A DNA stretch of 63,831 nt. Origin: Mesaphorura yosii. Taxonomy: Eukaryota; Arthropoda; Collembola; Poduromorpha; Tullbergiidae. Under the pieces are notes generated by a model that did not search any database, was not told the DNA's origin, and saw only the letters and a program-made list of their open reading frames with translations. Position 1 is the first letter of the stretch. Every line of letters starts with the position of its first letter. The DNA lies in contig WIXG01000400.1 of NCBI GenBank assembly GCA_009869945.1, forward strand, positions 1-63,831. Direction: 5' to 3'. Shown here one piece after another: positions 10,795-25,100 of this stretch. The translations under genes and the position numbers were made by a program.

Positions 10795-12447
10795 TTAATT
10801 TTGGTTCAAGACACTGCGGATCGCGTCGTACGCACTAATTCTTCCGTATCCATACGCATTATTCGGCCAAACGCTGTCCGAAACGCCGCCACAAGTTTCT
10901 CCAAGTGCCGGGACATTTCTGTTGGCTGTACTTTCGAAAGCTAATTTCAGTTGCTGGTACGTCACATCAGGCTTGGCGCCAACCATCAACGCCGCAGCTC
11001 CCGCCGCCACAGGTGATGCCATGCTGGTGCCTGATTTAACCGAGTAGGACGTGTCTGACCACCGGTCGCATGAGTAGATGCTCACACCTGGAAATTTTCC
11101 GTCAAAAGTCATAATAAATTATTGTTTGCTTTAACTTTTAGGCGTTTCATTGACTTGCCTGGAGCAGAATAATCCGGCTTCAGGATTCCAAACTCACTGG
11201 GGCCTCGGCCACTAAAATAAGCGAGACGATCGTCGCTGTCCGTCGCTCCGACTCCAATGGCTCCGATGTTGTCTGAAAATTCAAATTCAGTTCCAAAAAG
11301 GCTCTCATGTGGGTCTGTATTTAGGCACTGCAAAGGGCATGCATTCTGGCGGGAATATAACGTACCAGCAGGCGAGTACACGATGGCGCATGTTGGACCA
11401 TAGTTGCCATTCGCAAAAATTGGCATGATACCCACAGCATGCCACACATCCAACACTGCCTTGTAGTCACCACCACCGAGGGACAAACCCCATGAGTTTT
11501 GAGCAACGTGCACGCTTTTGGAGCAGTCGGGGTTGTTTCCATCCACATCAGTTGGGCAAACCAAAAATTCTCCACATTCGAAGAAAGCGCTTTGCAAGGC
11601 GGAACCGTCGTCACGATACCCTTTGCACGCGATGAAGCGGGCTGCTGGCGCAACGCCAATTCCGTCTCTGTTTAAATGACAGGAATTCAATTAATCTTTA
11701 ATCGATGGAAGGATGATTCAAGTGAAGTTCTAAAAGCCTTTACCTTCCCACAACGGAGCCAGCCACATGAGTTCCGTGATCGTAAATGTCTGTTGGTACT
11801 CTGTATTGATTGTACGGGTCACGCCATGAGTGTCCATCATTCACGTATTGGTCGCGAATTGCTTCGTGAGACGCTCGTACACCAGTGTCAATGACGCCAA
11901 CTATAACGCCCGTACCGTTTGAGCCCCATGGTGCGGCCCACACTTCAGGAACTCTCAGGGTGTGCAGATGCCATTCTGGAGCCAAGGTTGATGTATCACG
12001 CTTGGGCACTCGTACGGAAGACACTGGCGGGTTGATGTGGTGAATGGCCTCCTCTTCAATTTTGGAGACTTGCTCCAGGGCAGCCAACGACTCGATTAGG
12101 TTTTGCTTTGCCCCTTGAATGTACACTTGGTTCGAAATCCAGAAGCTCTTGACCTTGACCGAAGAATCTTTGGCAAGCAGTGCGAGGACTTCTTTTTGGG
12201 ATTGTTGCGCATTCAATCTCAGTGCGCTGTACACGGCAGTGGATCTACTGGCACGGGTCTTGAATTGCTGGGACACCACACCAGAAAGCGCATGACTAAT
12301 TCCTCCTTGCATGGAGACAAAGATGTTGTGCTTGGCATCATGGGACGACACAATCGACTCGTGAAGACGCGAAGAGATTTTGGGTGACACAGCTTGACAG
12401 GCAGCCACGCAGGCCAGCGCAAGGAAAATCGCGAGTTTCAGACTCAT
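10795..12447 (-). CDS. Secreted S8 subtilisin-like serine endopeptidase (bacillopeptidase-F type)
   Basis: Exons in gene order are 12447-11744, 11667-11366, 11272-11159 and 11087-10795, giving 470 residues. The start at 12447 heads a clear signal peptide (MSLKLAIFLALACVAACQA); an in-frame ATG at 12471 is possible but would put a polar stretch before it. A propeptide of about 120 residues precedes the catalytic domain. The S8 catalytic residues are all present: Asp in VGVIDTGV, His in DHGTHVAGS, the oxyanion Asn in ANGNYGP and Ser in SGTSMASPV. The protein should be a secreted, processed endopeptidase, perhaps digestive. Motifs such as GVAPAARFIACKG and CPTDVDGNNPDCS match bacterial and oomycete bacillopeptidase F relatives rather than animal furins. 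The third intron (11158-11088) has a GC donor in the context CCAG then gcaagt. Confidence 0.87.
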
Positions 12448-13172
12448 TTTGGAATTCCAATCTGAAGTCAAGAGGACTAACGAGAAGTCAATTTATTGTC
12501 AATTTATATTGCACGAGCTTCGACCTCGACTATATTCACGGTATTGACCAATTGGCATTTACACAGAAAAACGGACTGATAACAAAAACAGATAGATGAT
12601 CCAATTGACTTGCACGATGCGAACTGTCAAGGCTGCTGTCAATTGTCAAGTTGTAATTCATACGAGGCGAATGCTCGTGGAGCTTACTTAATCGTTGGGA
12701 AAAACGTCCCGTTTTTGGTACAAGCTTAAGGACTTGGGATTTTCAAATATTTATTGTACTTGAAGCGGGGTGAGGACAAGTTTACGTAATTACGCTCTTG
12801 ACCATTCAGCCCAGTCTCGGATTTTTCTGCATGGTAGCCTAGGCATGACACCATACCACTTGGAAAGAAGGCGACATTTATTGTAAAAACACATCACATT
12901 TATTTTCGCTTGTTTCGGGGTTCAGAGTTCCCACGTTTGCAATAATAGCACATTTTACTTGCATTTTCGTCAGATAACGAACCAATAAATTACGATACAG
13001 TTAAAAGAATAAAATTTCATGAGGTACATGAGGTTTGAGAGTCAGGTAGCGTGTGCCAGCTCTGTCACACCTTAATTAATAATATCATTGGGTAATTGGT
13101 TATTTATAACAGCGCAGTAGCATCGTGCAGGCTACAGCAGCAAGTAAGGACTATCCACTTCACAGCACCGCA
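12448..13172. other. Intergenic region between subtilisin and adenylyl cyclase
   Basis: The left part should carry the subtilisin promoter (minus strand) and the right part the cyclase 3' UTR. I see no coding exon. No convincing core promoter motif was identified. Confidence 0.45.
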
Positions 13173-16100
13173 TCAATGAAGAAAATACGTAACCATTTGT
13201 CCTTTGCCCTTCACATTGATAGCACCACGACATGTGAGACCATAGTTTTTACGTCGAAGTACATCCGCCAACTCCTCCGTCACCTGAAAAATATGTGTTT
13301 CTTGATTGATTCAAGCTAATTTGCAATTTAACTTTTGACAATTTGTGAACCGCATACTTGTATTTTGTCGTAAACTCCTGTCGAATCCATTCGAGACGCC
13401 ACATTTACAACATTGCCCCAGATGTCATATCTTCGAAAGAAAAGGAAAAGAGGGTATACTTAAACTTCAGCATGAATATTTGCAACAGCATGGACTTACT
13501 GTGGCTTTCTTGCACCAATAACACCGGCCACAACCGGCCCGATGTTCATGCCAATTCGGATCTTAAAATTGTTGAAGGAATGTTCATTTATTTGCTGCAG
13601 TTGGGTTCGGATTCGTAAAGCGAAATCAGCCATCGCAGTTATATGGGTTTGGTTGACTAGGTCGCAAGTGGCTGGAGTGAGACCTGCAAAATTTACACCG
13701 TTAGAATCCGGACCATACTTCTCTTTTGCGTTGCCCTACATTTACTCAGCACAAAGCTTTTACCTGAAGCCGCCATGTACGTGGCCCCCGTTGTCTTAAT
13801 CTTCTCAATTGAACTAAATTGATCTTCACCAAGGATTTCGTCAAAGTCGGCTATAATCTCATTCAGTAACCTTAAGCACTCTACTCCTTCATTATTCGCC
13901 TCAAGCTCGACATAAAAGTCCCAGAAATTTGGTATCGATGCGAAGAGAACACAAACACTATCACATTGTTCCGCATAAAGTTCCTGTCAATTCAAAGGCA
14001 AATGCGTCAACGCTCAATGGGGCAATTCATGAGTGGCGAGCAAATTCCCACTTACATCATACAATTTATCAGAAGCCAGGAAATGATCACACACGTGAAG
14101 TGGGAGGATATTCGCAAGCAATTTCTTGTTGTAAGCTTGCAATCGCTCAGTTTCGTCCTTCTCATCTGAAAGACAAACGACAAAATCAAACGAAAGGTCA
14201 AAAGGAACGGAATAGCAAGTTCCTGGTTCGTACCGTTTGCTTGCATTTTCCATAGGAAATCGAGTCTCGAAGTTCCCTCACTTTGTCTCGCGTGGATCGC
14301 AAGGGATAAGAAGAACAAAAGAAAGTATACGAGGATTCGCAGTGATAAAATACTGTCGCCTTCAATGACAATCTCATTTTGCTGATGATCGACAATGCCA
14401 TTGCCTGCGTTCGGGACGTGATCATTCATTCGGAGACACGTCGTAATGACGTAAATGACTAGTAGAAGAGACATGTTCACAATCTTAAACGTTGAGCCCA
14501 TCATCTGATAAAGACCAAGCGAGGTTACGACCAGCATCAGACAGCCCGCAGTGTACTGTTGACGAAAAGGAACAGCTTCAAATCAGATTTCAAATCTATA
14601 TTGACTTATTGGGACTGGGGTCTAACCTCTGACACCAAGGAATAGGACGTGTTATCACAAATGTTATAAAAATAGCTCGTTTCATTTGCATTGTCGTATG
14701 AGGAATTGAATTGATTCCATTCTTCCGATGATGCATCGCTTGCGTTGTAAGATTCCAGCGGATCGTGAGTGGGACAAGTCCTATTGACCTGCACAAATGC
14801 ACGTCGTTGGCGTTGGCTCAGCATTTGTCACAACAAATTACAATTCTGGATTCTTGAATGGAATTTTGACTTACCAGAAAGGGTACAATGGCAAAGATAA
14901 TAAACTGTGTAGAGACAACGACTGACGCAAGTCCTTGCGCAATGAATTTGTCTATCTTATCGGCTAGCAACCTTTGACATAGGAGGACGGCAAAGTGGAT
15001 GAGTAACAGTAAGGTGAACATTAGGCTGGGTCGTAATCTGTAATCATACAATCAAATTATTTCGGTCATTCTGTTCATCATGCGAACGAGAGACATGAAG
15101 TGACTTACGAAGGTTGTAGAAAGACGAGATGAAGGAAGACGATGAGTGCAACGTCCAAAGCAATAGAGACCAGCAAATAAATACCAAACATAGGATCCTT
15201 CTCTCCCAGGTACTAATTTCACAGCGACGTGAGTGCATGGGTGAGTAAAAGAATGAGACACGAGGCTCGTATTAATCAAGGCCTGACGCATATTTGCACG
15301 AAAATTAATCTTGACTGCTTATAAAAGCATGCCGCTCCACTTTCCCCGTGTTTACCTTTTTCTCGATTTCTGGGTCCTTGAAAGTGAGGAGGAAGCGGTG
15401 ACAATTTTCGTTACGAAGACGCTGTATACTTCTCGCATCAATTGCTCTTGACAAGTAATCATTCACTTCTTCATTTGCACTCGGCTCCTGCTTGCGAATC
15501 CTGGAATGGAAGAAGCAGAGGACGCGTGTACGGGCGGAATGATGTCACTCTCAATTAAAGTTATAATTTGAATGTCTTGCACTTCGCGCTTACGTGTGTC
15601 CTATGAGACGCAACTCTTTCGAGACACCCATGTTCCCATTTGCCTTTGCAAGTGTTTCCGTCGGACGAGTCGTAATTGACTTGACGATGAAGAAAGTTTC
15701 TATGTTATGATCTCGAAGGAACGAGTCACGATCGCCACCATTGCCCGGTTCCACTTCGTAGTCACCTTTCAGTGCAGCCAGCGTATCGGCGGTAATATGG
15801 ATTCGCCTGCAAATGGAATTCCATTTATTATTTACCATACGGAATAAAGCGAACCGGCAACGTGAAGGCAAACACGCGAGTGACTTGCACAACGCACGCA
15901 TTCCTGAATTCCTGAACTCTCATGAATTCTGATACGTGATCAAAAGATAGTGCCCATCCAGGCATTAAGTGGAAAGAACATTTGGAATCGGCCGTGGCTC
16001 GTCTTTGTTATTTGTTTACTTGCTTCGAGTTAAGTTATGTATTTATTCAATCTAAGTTCAGGCTTATTGTTTTGCTTCTGACTTACCCTGGAATGCCACC

Positions 16101-19100
16101 TGCCTCCATATGATTTCTGTAATGTAGTTTTGGAAGTAAATACCGTCAAATACAAATAATTCAAATCTATTAAATGTTTGGGATGCACTCACGCTAATGT
16201 GACATCATTGCTCCAGACATCAAATTGCCCTGAAATATCAAATCTCCAAGTAATCTCTCATACCATATTTTAGATTAAGTTGAAATTAAGTTCAAACATA
16301 CATTTCCTCAGTCCAAGAACGCCGCAATGAACTCGACCTAGAAGGGAATTGTCTTTAAAGTTCACAGACCACGCAACTTATTATTTCTAATTGGCTATTT
16401 AGTTAACTATTCACCTGAGTGTATGCCAACCCGCATATTCACGTTCACATCGGTCACCTCACGCACCAGCCTTAATCACACACAAAACAGGAAATTGCAT
16501 TGTGTGATTTGGAAGTCAAGTGCACGTGCCATATTTCCCAAACTTACTTGATAGCGTCTATCATATCGAGGCCCATTTCGACGCAGCAGTGTGGATGATC
16601 AGGTCTGGACTCCGGGAGCCCCGATACGCAGTAGTAACAGTCGCCCAGAAGTTTGATCCGAAGGCAATGGTGCTCTAGTGCTAGCTGGTCAAACCTGCGT
16701 GCGGGATATTAATCGGGTAATCAAATACAGTAGTCTTCTAATGATAATGTGTCTCATTAAAAGTGCGCAGTTCCCGTACGCGGGAAGACGCCGAGAGCAC
16801 ACAAAACAAGTTCGAGAAGCTGTATAACTGCTTTAAACAAAAGAGTAGTGCGGAATCGCCGTTGCGAGTTGTGTATTTCCAGTAATTTGCCAGAATTCGG
16901 ATGAATCCGATTGTGCTCAGGTACGGAGGAAAGTTTACGACTCACTTTCCCCATCCAGCATCCAGTTCTATTGTTCTCATCGCCTTAATTAAAATACTTC
17001 TCTCTTTGCCGTTACCCATCTTTCAGCGACAGATTTTGTCAGACGTCAAAAAGAACAAGAGAAAGTTGGTGGCTCATTTCCGTCAGTCGTGAACATATGG
17101 GACAGAGCAGACAAATGTACGCCTGGAGCTATATCAAGAACCCTAATCAACCAAGTGCTGTGCGTGTAATAATCTTAGCGAAAACATGATTCCCATCAAA
17201 AATGACGAGCGACGAGCACAAAGACGTCCACGACGAATTGCTCGAATATTAATCCCTTGCCTTCAGCGATTCTTTTCTTCTCGGTTGTCAGAACCTTATT
17301 AAATATCTCATAAATACCTTGGCTCGGTTCGGTTCGTCAGGTATTTCACGACTTTGAGTTTGCCTGGTGCAAATGGATACCACGAATTTATTAAACAGCA
17401 ACCCGCCAAGCCTTGAATTTTAAACCAAACCCACTTTCTATATGGAATATTAAACTTTAAGACTGGAAGCTACGCTTTAGTTTGAAGAAATTGGTACACA
17501 CGCGTCTCCTTTCCGTGTGCAAATAGTCAGTCCTTTCTCTTGAACGACTACTGGGAAAAGACATCTTTAAGTTTCTTTTTATGTCGTCGAAGTAATGTCA
17601 ACATTATATTATTTCGCTTTTAGCATGACATCAAGGGACGCCAGCGCTAGCATCAGCGCGCACCGTGCCGACAAAGTTAAGCGTATAAGTTTAAGTAAGC
17701 GTGTAAATAACAGTGCTTTGACTTCACATTTCACTCTTTCACTGAAAGAAAGAGACGATACAAGTCCTGCGAAGCGTAATAAAGTGGAAATGGAGATACA
17801 ACTGGCTGACGTGAACTTTGAGTTTAAACTCTTTTCCATGAATAAGCGCCAGGCACCAAGCAAAGCGCAAGAATGACAAAATGAATTCCTATGCACTTAA
17901 CCTTCTCCAGCATCAAATTGGCAGAGCCTTCACATTTACATACTGAAGGTAGATGCCCGTAATGCGATTACTTTCTATTTTCTACTCTTGTCTGTATAAA
18001 CGTAGTATTTATTGCCTTACCTTGCAAACAGTTCATTCAGTAACAGAACCAGCTCTTGAGCAGTGCATTGGTCAGAGAGACTGGTGAATCCACAAATGTC
18101 AGCAAACAAGATACTGCAGGCAAAAACAAGGGAAACATTCTATTATTAGAAACACTGGTTTATAAATGCCTACGGAATCATTAATAGTAGCATTTGTGTT
18201 GTCTTTGTAAAGGTTGCCTTTAATTAATGATCACCCGCGCAGCGCAAACATAAATTGAATCACGATCAAAAAGAGTCTGGCCATTAATTTAATTATGGAT
18301 GCAATCACACTACATCAAAAGGAATACACGCTCCGTCGGCTGTCACATTATGCAACCTGTCCCAGGTCGCGAAATGGCCGAGTATAATGTAAAAAAGTCA
18401 AGGCCAATTATTCAAGTCGGTAAAGGTTATAAATACATATCGGGGGGCTCGAGCGACAAACCTGAAAATTCTTATTCACAGGCTACCAGCAATAATTGTG
18501 TGTACACACTCAAATGGAAAATCGGATATTTCGCCCAAACCTAATTTTTTATTCATAGTGTTTCGGTTTCGGCCGTCTCTCGCCTTTGTTCTTGATTTAA
18601 TCTTATTTATTTTGAAAGTGGCACACACGTTGGATTCGCGCACGCTTTCTCGTTGGTAAAGAGAATATTTTAGTCGCAAGCGAATAAATGGTTCGCTAAT
18701 GGCAATGGAAAAGGCTTTACACGGATTTCAGCAGTGCTGGCATGCGAAGGCATGCGAACACTTTGCTAGGAAACGCGCTGCTTATTTCATTTTTCCTTTT
18801 CTTTCGGGCATCGTCAATTAATAATGTCAAGTGTGCAAGATTTACAATGCTTTCTCCTTGTGTTTTCTACTGCGAGGTGGGCCTGCTGTCTAAAAAATTC
18901 ATTAACTTCCGAAGAGCTTGAAACATGTGTCTGATTTATTTAACTCATTAAGAGAAAAGCCCAACCACGATGTCGAGCGCCTTGAAGGACGTACGAGGTA
19001 ATTAAATTAAGTTGATTTAAAAATTCAAGATTCTCCGTCAGCCATCTGCAAATTGCTTAATTTTCAATTAAGTGCCTCCAGCCAGATAATGTACAGACGA

Positions 19101-22100
19101 CGGGCTGACGTAGCTCTTGTGATTTAAAACACAGACTTGACAACGACATGGGCTCGTTGAGTTTCTTCTTTCACTCACCTGACATTCTCGTGCCTTTGGA
19201 TATAAATCTTGTGAAACATTTCATCTTTCGGCTTTCCCTGAATATCCGCCTTCATCTCAAGGGCGACGTGGCGAGGAAGAACGGAGAGCAGAAGACGCTC
19301 CTGTAATAAAAAAAATCGAAATGTGAAGACTTAATCAGACTTAAGTAACATGCTGAGAGAATCTTTCTTGTTTGCATTGAGGGGACAAAAGATTCAAGCA
19401 CTGGGCTCTTCTGGGAGAAAGTGTATGTAGTCCTGTTCGTTTTTAGCCCGGCTGTTCCTAGCCGTGACGGCGGACGGGAAATGTCGGTTAATGCACATAA
19501 ATGAAATTTTTGAAGGCACGTGAAGATGATCGATGAAGAAGTCGAATGGCAAGTTCCGTCGCAAGAGAATTCATATCAACATACGCTGAGGCGAGTGTAC
19601 GATGAAAGTGCTGAGGTGAATTGTACTCGCTTCAACCTCAATCCAATGTCCGGCCTTGGTCATACTGGGGCCCGTAGCCCGGAGAGAAATATGAGTAAAC
19701 ATTTTTTGCTGGCGCACAAAGTATTTCATAAAAGACGAAACAAAGCTGGGCAAACACTGCAGTGCACTGCACTGCTCGAAACAACCAAGATTCCAGCGAC
19801 TAAAGGCAAATGGTTTGTTGAACTGAGAATAGCAAACCAATTTATAACTTTCTCTCAACCAATTCTTCTCGAGCACAATCTCGGCTAATGCAAAACAGAG
19901 AAAAATAGAGCGCCGAGCCGCAAAATGCAAAAGTTGATCCACGAATTTATGAATAACAAAGTTTATGAACTTTGCTTCAGGATTTTATTTAGATTTCCTT
20001 TCCCTTTCCAGTGCGCACGCGCACACTAAATTGAGTTGTCTATCCAGTGTCAGTAACTGTTTCCCTTGTCCTATGCTCGAAATAGAATTAGGGAATTCGC
20101 TACCATTACCAGGTTATGAGTAAATGAAGAACAAAAGCGATCAATACATCATCGAGATTTGAGGCCAACAGCGACAGCGGCTATCCAAGAACAAAGATCG
20201 CGTGGGCTCCTTTCAAGATAAGAACACTTGGTTAGGTCGCTTTTCACTGTTTTGAAGTTGAATTTGACATGGATTATTACCGTGTTGTGGTTGCTTGTTG
20301 CTTTGTCGTCATGTCATGCCAAGTTGGACATGACAGCCTTAATGCATTATGGTGACTACTGGACATTCTCACAAAGAGCATAAGCAAAACATGCGACGTA
20401 GAGTGGTAGTACGTAGTGGCACACTGACCAGTCAGTCCTTTGATTTGGTTCGCTTTCATCTTTTCATGCCTTTGATTTTCGACGCGGACACAATCATGCT
20501 GATATGTTGAGCTATCGTGAATGAACGAATGAATGCTGACAGAGCAAATAATTATTTGAACAGGCGCCGCGTTCGGCACGTGCGAACCCCTGCACGAATT
20601 TATGGATTAGTGGACAGATTGATTGATGTAAGCAGACAAATCCGCCCGAAGTGTAAATGGAGCCGTTGCGAAAATAGTAACCTAAAATAAAATGCACCCA
20701 GGAGGAAAATCTGATCTTGAACGTGCTCCCAACCGACTCAATCCTCAGTTGTCGCACAATTCTTTCAAATCACTTCCGCCTCAGTTTATTGTGCTTGATT
20801 ACTGTAAATTGGCAAATGGCAACTGATGGACCTTTGCGATGTGATTATTTCCATGCTCCTCCGTATTTCATTGCCTTTCCTGATCCAAGACTATTCGAAC
20901 TAATAATATGTTTGACGTTTTCGCTTTAATAATACCCATCTTTTGAGTGTATAATCACGAGAGTGAACGAGGAATTCAGAAATGTCAACTTTCTCCAGCC
21001 ATCCTTCCAAGTTGAGCCAAGTTAAGTTTCCTCTCGCTTCTGCTGTTTTCTTTCATAAAGTTTGTCTGACATTTTGTGATCATATTATTTCTTTTTAATA
21101 TTTCCTTCTCAAGTCCGCTTATTTAGATAGGAGACATTAAAGGAAATTGAATTCGTAAATTGGGACAACCTTCAAGAAAATCAAGTATTAAACTGCAGGT
21201 CAGACCAGGAAGGCCTCAGCTGACTTTGGCGTCTGACGTGGCAATGGTAAAGCACTCGACGAGTGCAGCGAGAACTTCAGTAACTACTCTCACTTGCCTT
21301 ACCACTGCTTTCCTTGCCTCGCCGTCTTTATGCGTTACCTGAAAGATTTCCAATAACTCAATACTTAACGTTAATACACGTTTGGCGGAGCAGAACAGAA
21401 AGTTATGAAAAGTTTGAGTATTTTGTTTGAAACCGACCGCAACATTTTAAAAGCTTCACTCGACTCAAGCTCACGGCGGCTTCCTGCTCCACTTTCACTT
21501 GACTGCAGTGCAGCCGTGCAGTCTGCCACAAGATCGTAATTGACGGTACTAAATAATTTAAGAAAAATTGATTTTTCGAATTGAAAGAGGCGCATTGATT
21601 CAGCGGTCATTGCATGGTCATGAAAATACCATTAGAAGAGTGCTTTGCTTTGGATGTCCACGTCTTCCAAGGCACTGCACAATACACTATGCGAACAATG
21701 CAGTCATTCATTTATGCTGAATTTAACAAGCTTATTTAAGCCAGCCCAACTTTGGACTCATCTCGACCTGAAATTACAGTCAGGCAGACTGCTAGACGAC
21801 TATTTTGCATTTTGCGTGTCAAAACTTATCAAAACTAAATGCTAATGTGAAACTTTAAATATTGTAGTGTAGTAAAACTCGAAGCGCAAACTTTATCATT
21901 ATAAACATTTAAAGAGGTACGCTTAACTTTTTTAACGGTGAGCATGCTTGTGAGCAGTTGAGCAGCTAGTTATCAATCTACAGACGCTTGTGCGTCATTT
22001 AAGTGCTTCTGCGTTAAGTAATACAAGTTTGTGCATGCCAAAACTTTTCTGCATGCCAGAATTTAGTTAACCATTTAGGGCAAAGGTTTAATTTAAATGT

Positions 22101-25100
22101 CGAGGGTCGTGAAAGTAGCAGGAAAAAAAACATGGGCAAAAATGTAGTTCTGCCAGTGCCAGCACGAAACTAAACTTTACTTTACCCTGACTTTGCATCG
22201 CTAAAAGTGCTAAAGGTGATGGGCAGAGCATACATGAAAAAAATCTATTTGTTGATTCGTCTTCGCCCAAGAAAAAAGTTGATACCTTTCACCTGGAAGA
22301 AAGTCCGGATTTTGTGTTTAAGTTGTTACCAGCTGCAAAACTTTGTGATAATAAAACATGACTGGCGAGCTACATTACAAGTATAAGGCGGGGATGTGAA
22401 CTCTGGCATCTGACACGACATACTTGAGCTTATTAACTGTTTAAAATAGGCCCAATGATGCTAGCAACGGTAGAGAAAGTGAACTCATGAATAATGAGCT
22501 CTCGTTAGCATTTTTCACTGAAATGAAATCATTTTTCTTGGGGAATGGAAAGATTTAGTCATTATTCTTCTTCTTTGCAGACTTTAAAATTGGAATCCGG
22601 ATTGAATTTTTGATATCCTGTCACGCCTCATCGTCTGTGATCAAGAAAAATGATTTCATCAATTCCATGTCTCGTGTCTCGTCTGCAATTTCAAGTGATT
22701 ATGAAGTCTGAATCAAATTGATGGTGCAAAAATAAATGCTGAGGCCACAACGGGCGAAGTCAAGATGAAATATGATTAGGATCATAAATGATGGCCGTCG
22801 CATCCAGAATAAGGCGAAGCGGTGGATACACTTTCTGCACCTGGGAATTCTAATAATAAGAAGATGCTGGATGCATGCAGGGAGCAGCGCTAGCATGATT
22901 AAAGAAGTCATAATCTGGCTTTTGTACTCGTACACATGCTCAGTGTTCGTTCTTCATTCGCGAGGCTTACAACAAAAGACCAATATCTCAATGCGAAAGG
23001 TAATTTTTCAAGAAAACACTGTCTCCGAAACTGAGACACATTTCTCAGGCAGCCTGATGCTCAGTTTAGAAGATTAGGCCACAGATCCTCCTTTTAAATT
23101 ATTACAAATAGAATTCTTAATGAATTCAAAGTCCCACCCGTGCATACACTGTATATGTTGCACTCTTCGTTCGTATTTGGGGTTTTGGTCATTAATATTT
23201 TAAAACCCATGCCGTGCCGTGCCGTTTCTTGACTTGCCCAAGGTGAAAGTAAGATGTAACGAGTCCAACTCGATTTTCGCTTCGCTTTTGCCGAAACGAC
23301 TCTGATCTCAAAGAAAAAGTATACAGACGGAACAATAAGGAGGAAAAGTTGTCGGACGGGTGGAGAGATTACACAATGTCGTCCAAAACCACAAATTCAA
23401 GATCGATACGACTTCTTACGTATGCTATCGCATGTATCATCATCACCACGCGTTAAAAGCAGAGCTTTTTGATGTCAGTGTGTGTAGCTTGAAAAAACTT
23501 TCTCCGTCCCCATCGTCCTACGTGAACATAAATAACTGCGCCTTGTCTCATCTCCATTAAAAGATTCACGATAAAGAAATTGGCTCCAGTCAGGTGAAAG
23601 AGCAGACAAGACGAGACGAAACTGTCCACGTGCTGTACTGTGCTACATGCAATGTAAGATTCGGAGTTCAAAGAAAGATATACAAAAACGAGCGCCAACC
23701 TGTTGCTGGTTCTCCCGTTGCGTCTCGAGCCTCGCTAGCACGCAGGTTCGCGTTTCCAAGAAAGCGTCACGATTAGAGCGCTCCGATGGCCAAAGAGTAA
23801 GAAGTCCGGTCACATTTCCACTCAGGAGAAACAAAACACTGCCAAACACCTGCAAGCGCAAATAACAATACGTAAATTATAGCTGGGAACAGCATCCGGC
23901 CTGAAATCACTGAAATGTGAACTTTGTTCTCGGGGAATGGAAAACTGGGAAAACAGAAAATAATTGCGCAAAAACACATTTTTGTCTTCCAAACGATATT
24001 CATTTTCAAATTGTGTTTGTACTCTTTGCTAAGCTTAACCAAGACTTTAGTCGCACGGAGCCTAATGAGATATGACATTCAATCCATCACGGAACAAAAT
24101 CCTTCTCATCTGACAACCCAAAGCAATCTGCTTCTAAGAAAATCTTTTGCCATCGGAGCCGAGAACAAAATTCTTTCTGACATCTTATCCTAAATGGATT
24201 CAATGGCCAACCAAGTCGTAAGCATTAAACTCCGTTCACCGGAATACGAAATACGATTTGTTCAAGGCTTACATTTGACGATTTGGCATTACGCATTACA
24301 ACATCAAAATTGACACTGATCCATCACAGACAACAGGACCACATCGCATAGCAAAGCATCGAGTTACCTGTCCCATTGTTGCATCATCAGAAAGTCTTGC
24401 GATGAGTACCAGATGCAGAATGAGAAGCAGGAGACCAACAAGAGTGCTTTCGAGGACCTGCGGAGAATAAGAATACAATGGAGTTGGAAACCTTAAATGA
24501 ACTACGAGTTGTGACTGCGAGTTACATGAGTTTGACTTTGCTTTCAGGAATAAACTTCCATTATGCAAATATAAAATAACAAGCAGTCGACGAGAGTCTG
24601 CACTTCAAGAGCCTCTTCATAGCGACAAACTAGCCCATTTAATGCGCTATTATGGAATTCATAAGACATTGGCATGAAAAGCCGTTAGAGCTGAGCCGAT
24701 GTAGCTTGGAAACCGACACGAGATTGGCGCTGAGCATAAAACTTTGAGATTTGCATGCGGAGCAAGAACCGAATGTAGAAAGTTAAGCCATGGCAATAAG
24801 TCTTTCGGTATTTTGCCACGCAACGCAGTTCACAGTATCACGGTTTCACGAGAAAGAAAGCATAAAACGCTCAAAGATATGCAAAAAAGATAACACAAAA
24901 CATATTTTTCTACATTCTCTCAATTTTCGCTTTGCTCCGCTTTCTCTGTGCTGTGCAGGAATGTAAATGCAATGCAAACGAGACACGGCACAAGTGTCAA
25001 GTCCCCGACTCACGTACAAAGTGTGCGCGAACAAGAAACAAGTTGGTTGCGCTAGGCAGCGTCGGAGAAAGCAAAGTTAAGCAAACACAACGGCAACCAC

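Noticed and set aside
14052..14256. Continuous reading of the cyclase frame past 14234
   Set aside because: The family sequence requires splicing after [10 protein letters not shown] to [10 protein letters not shown]; the read-through is intronic.
17595..17876. Plus-strand 93-codon ORF inside a cyclase intron
   Set aside because: No homology, no splice signals, AT-rich flank; a minus-strand frame of similar size overlaps it, as expected by chance.
21160..21342. Conserved-looking stretch considered as a cyclase exon on the minus strand
   Set aside because: The flanking exons already join in frame (ENQQQ to ERLLLSV) as in other cyclases, leaving no room for an additional exon.
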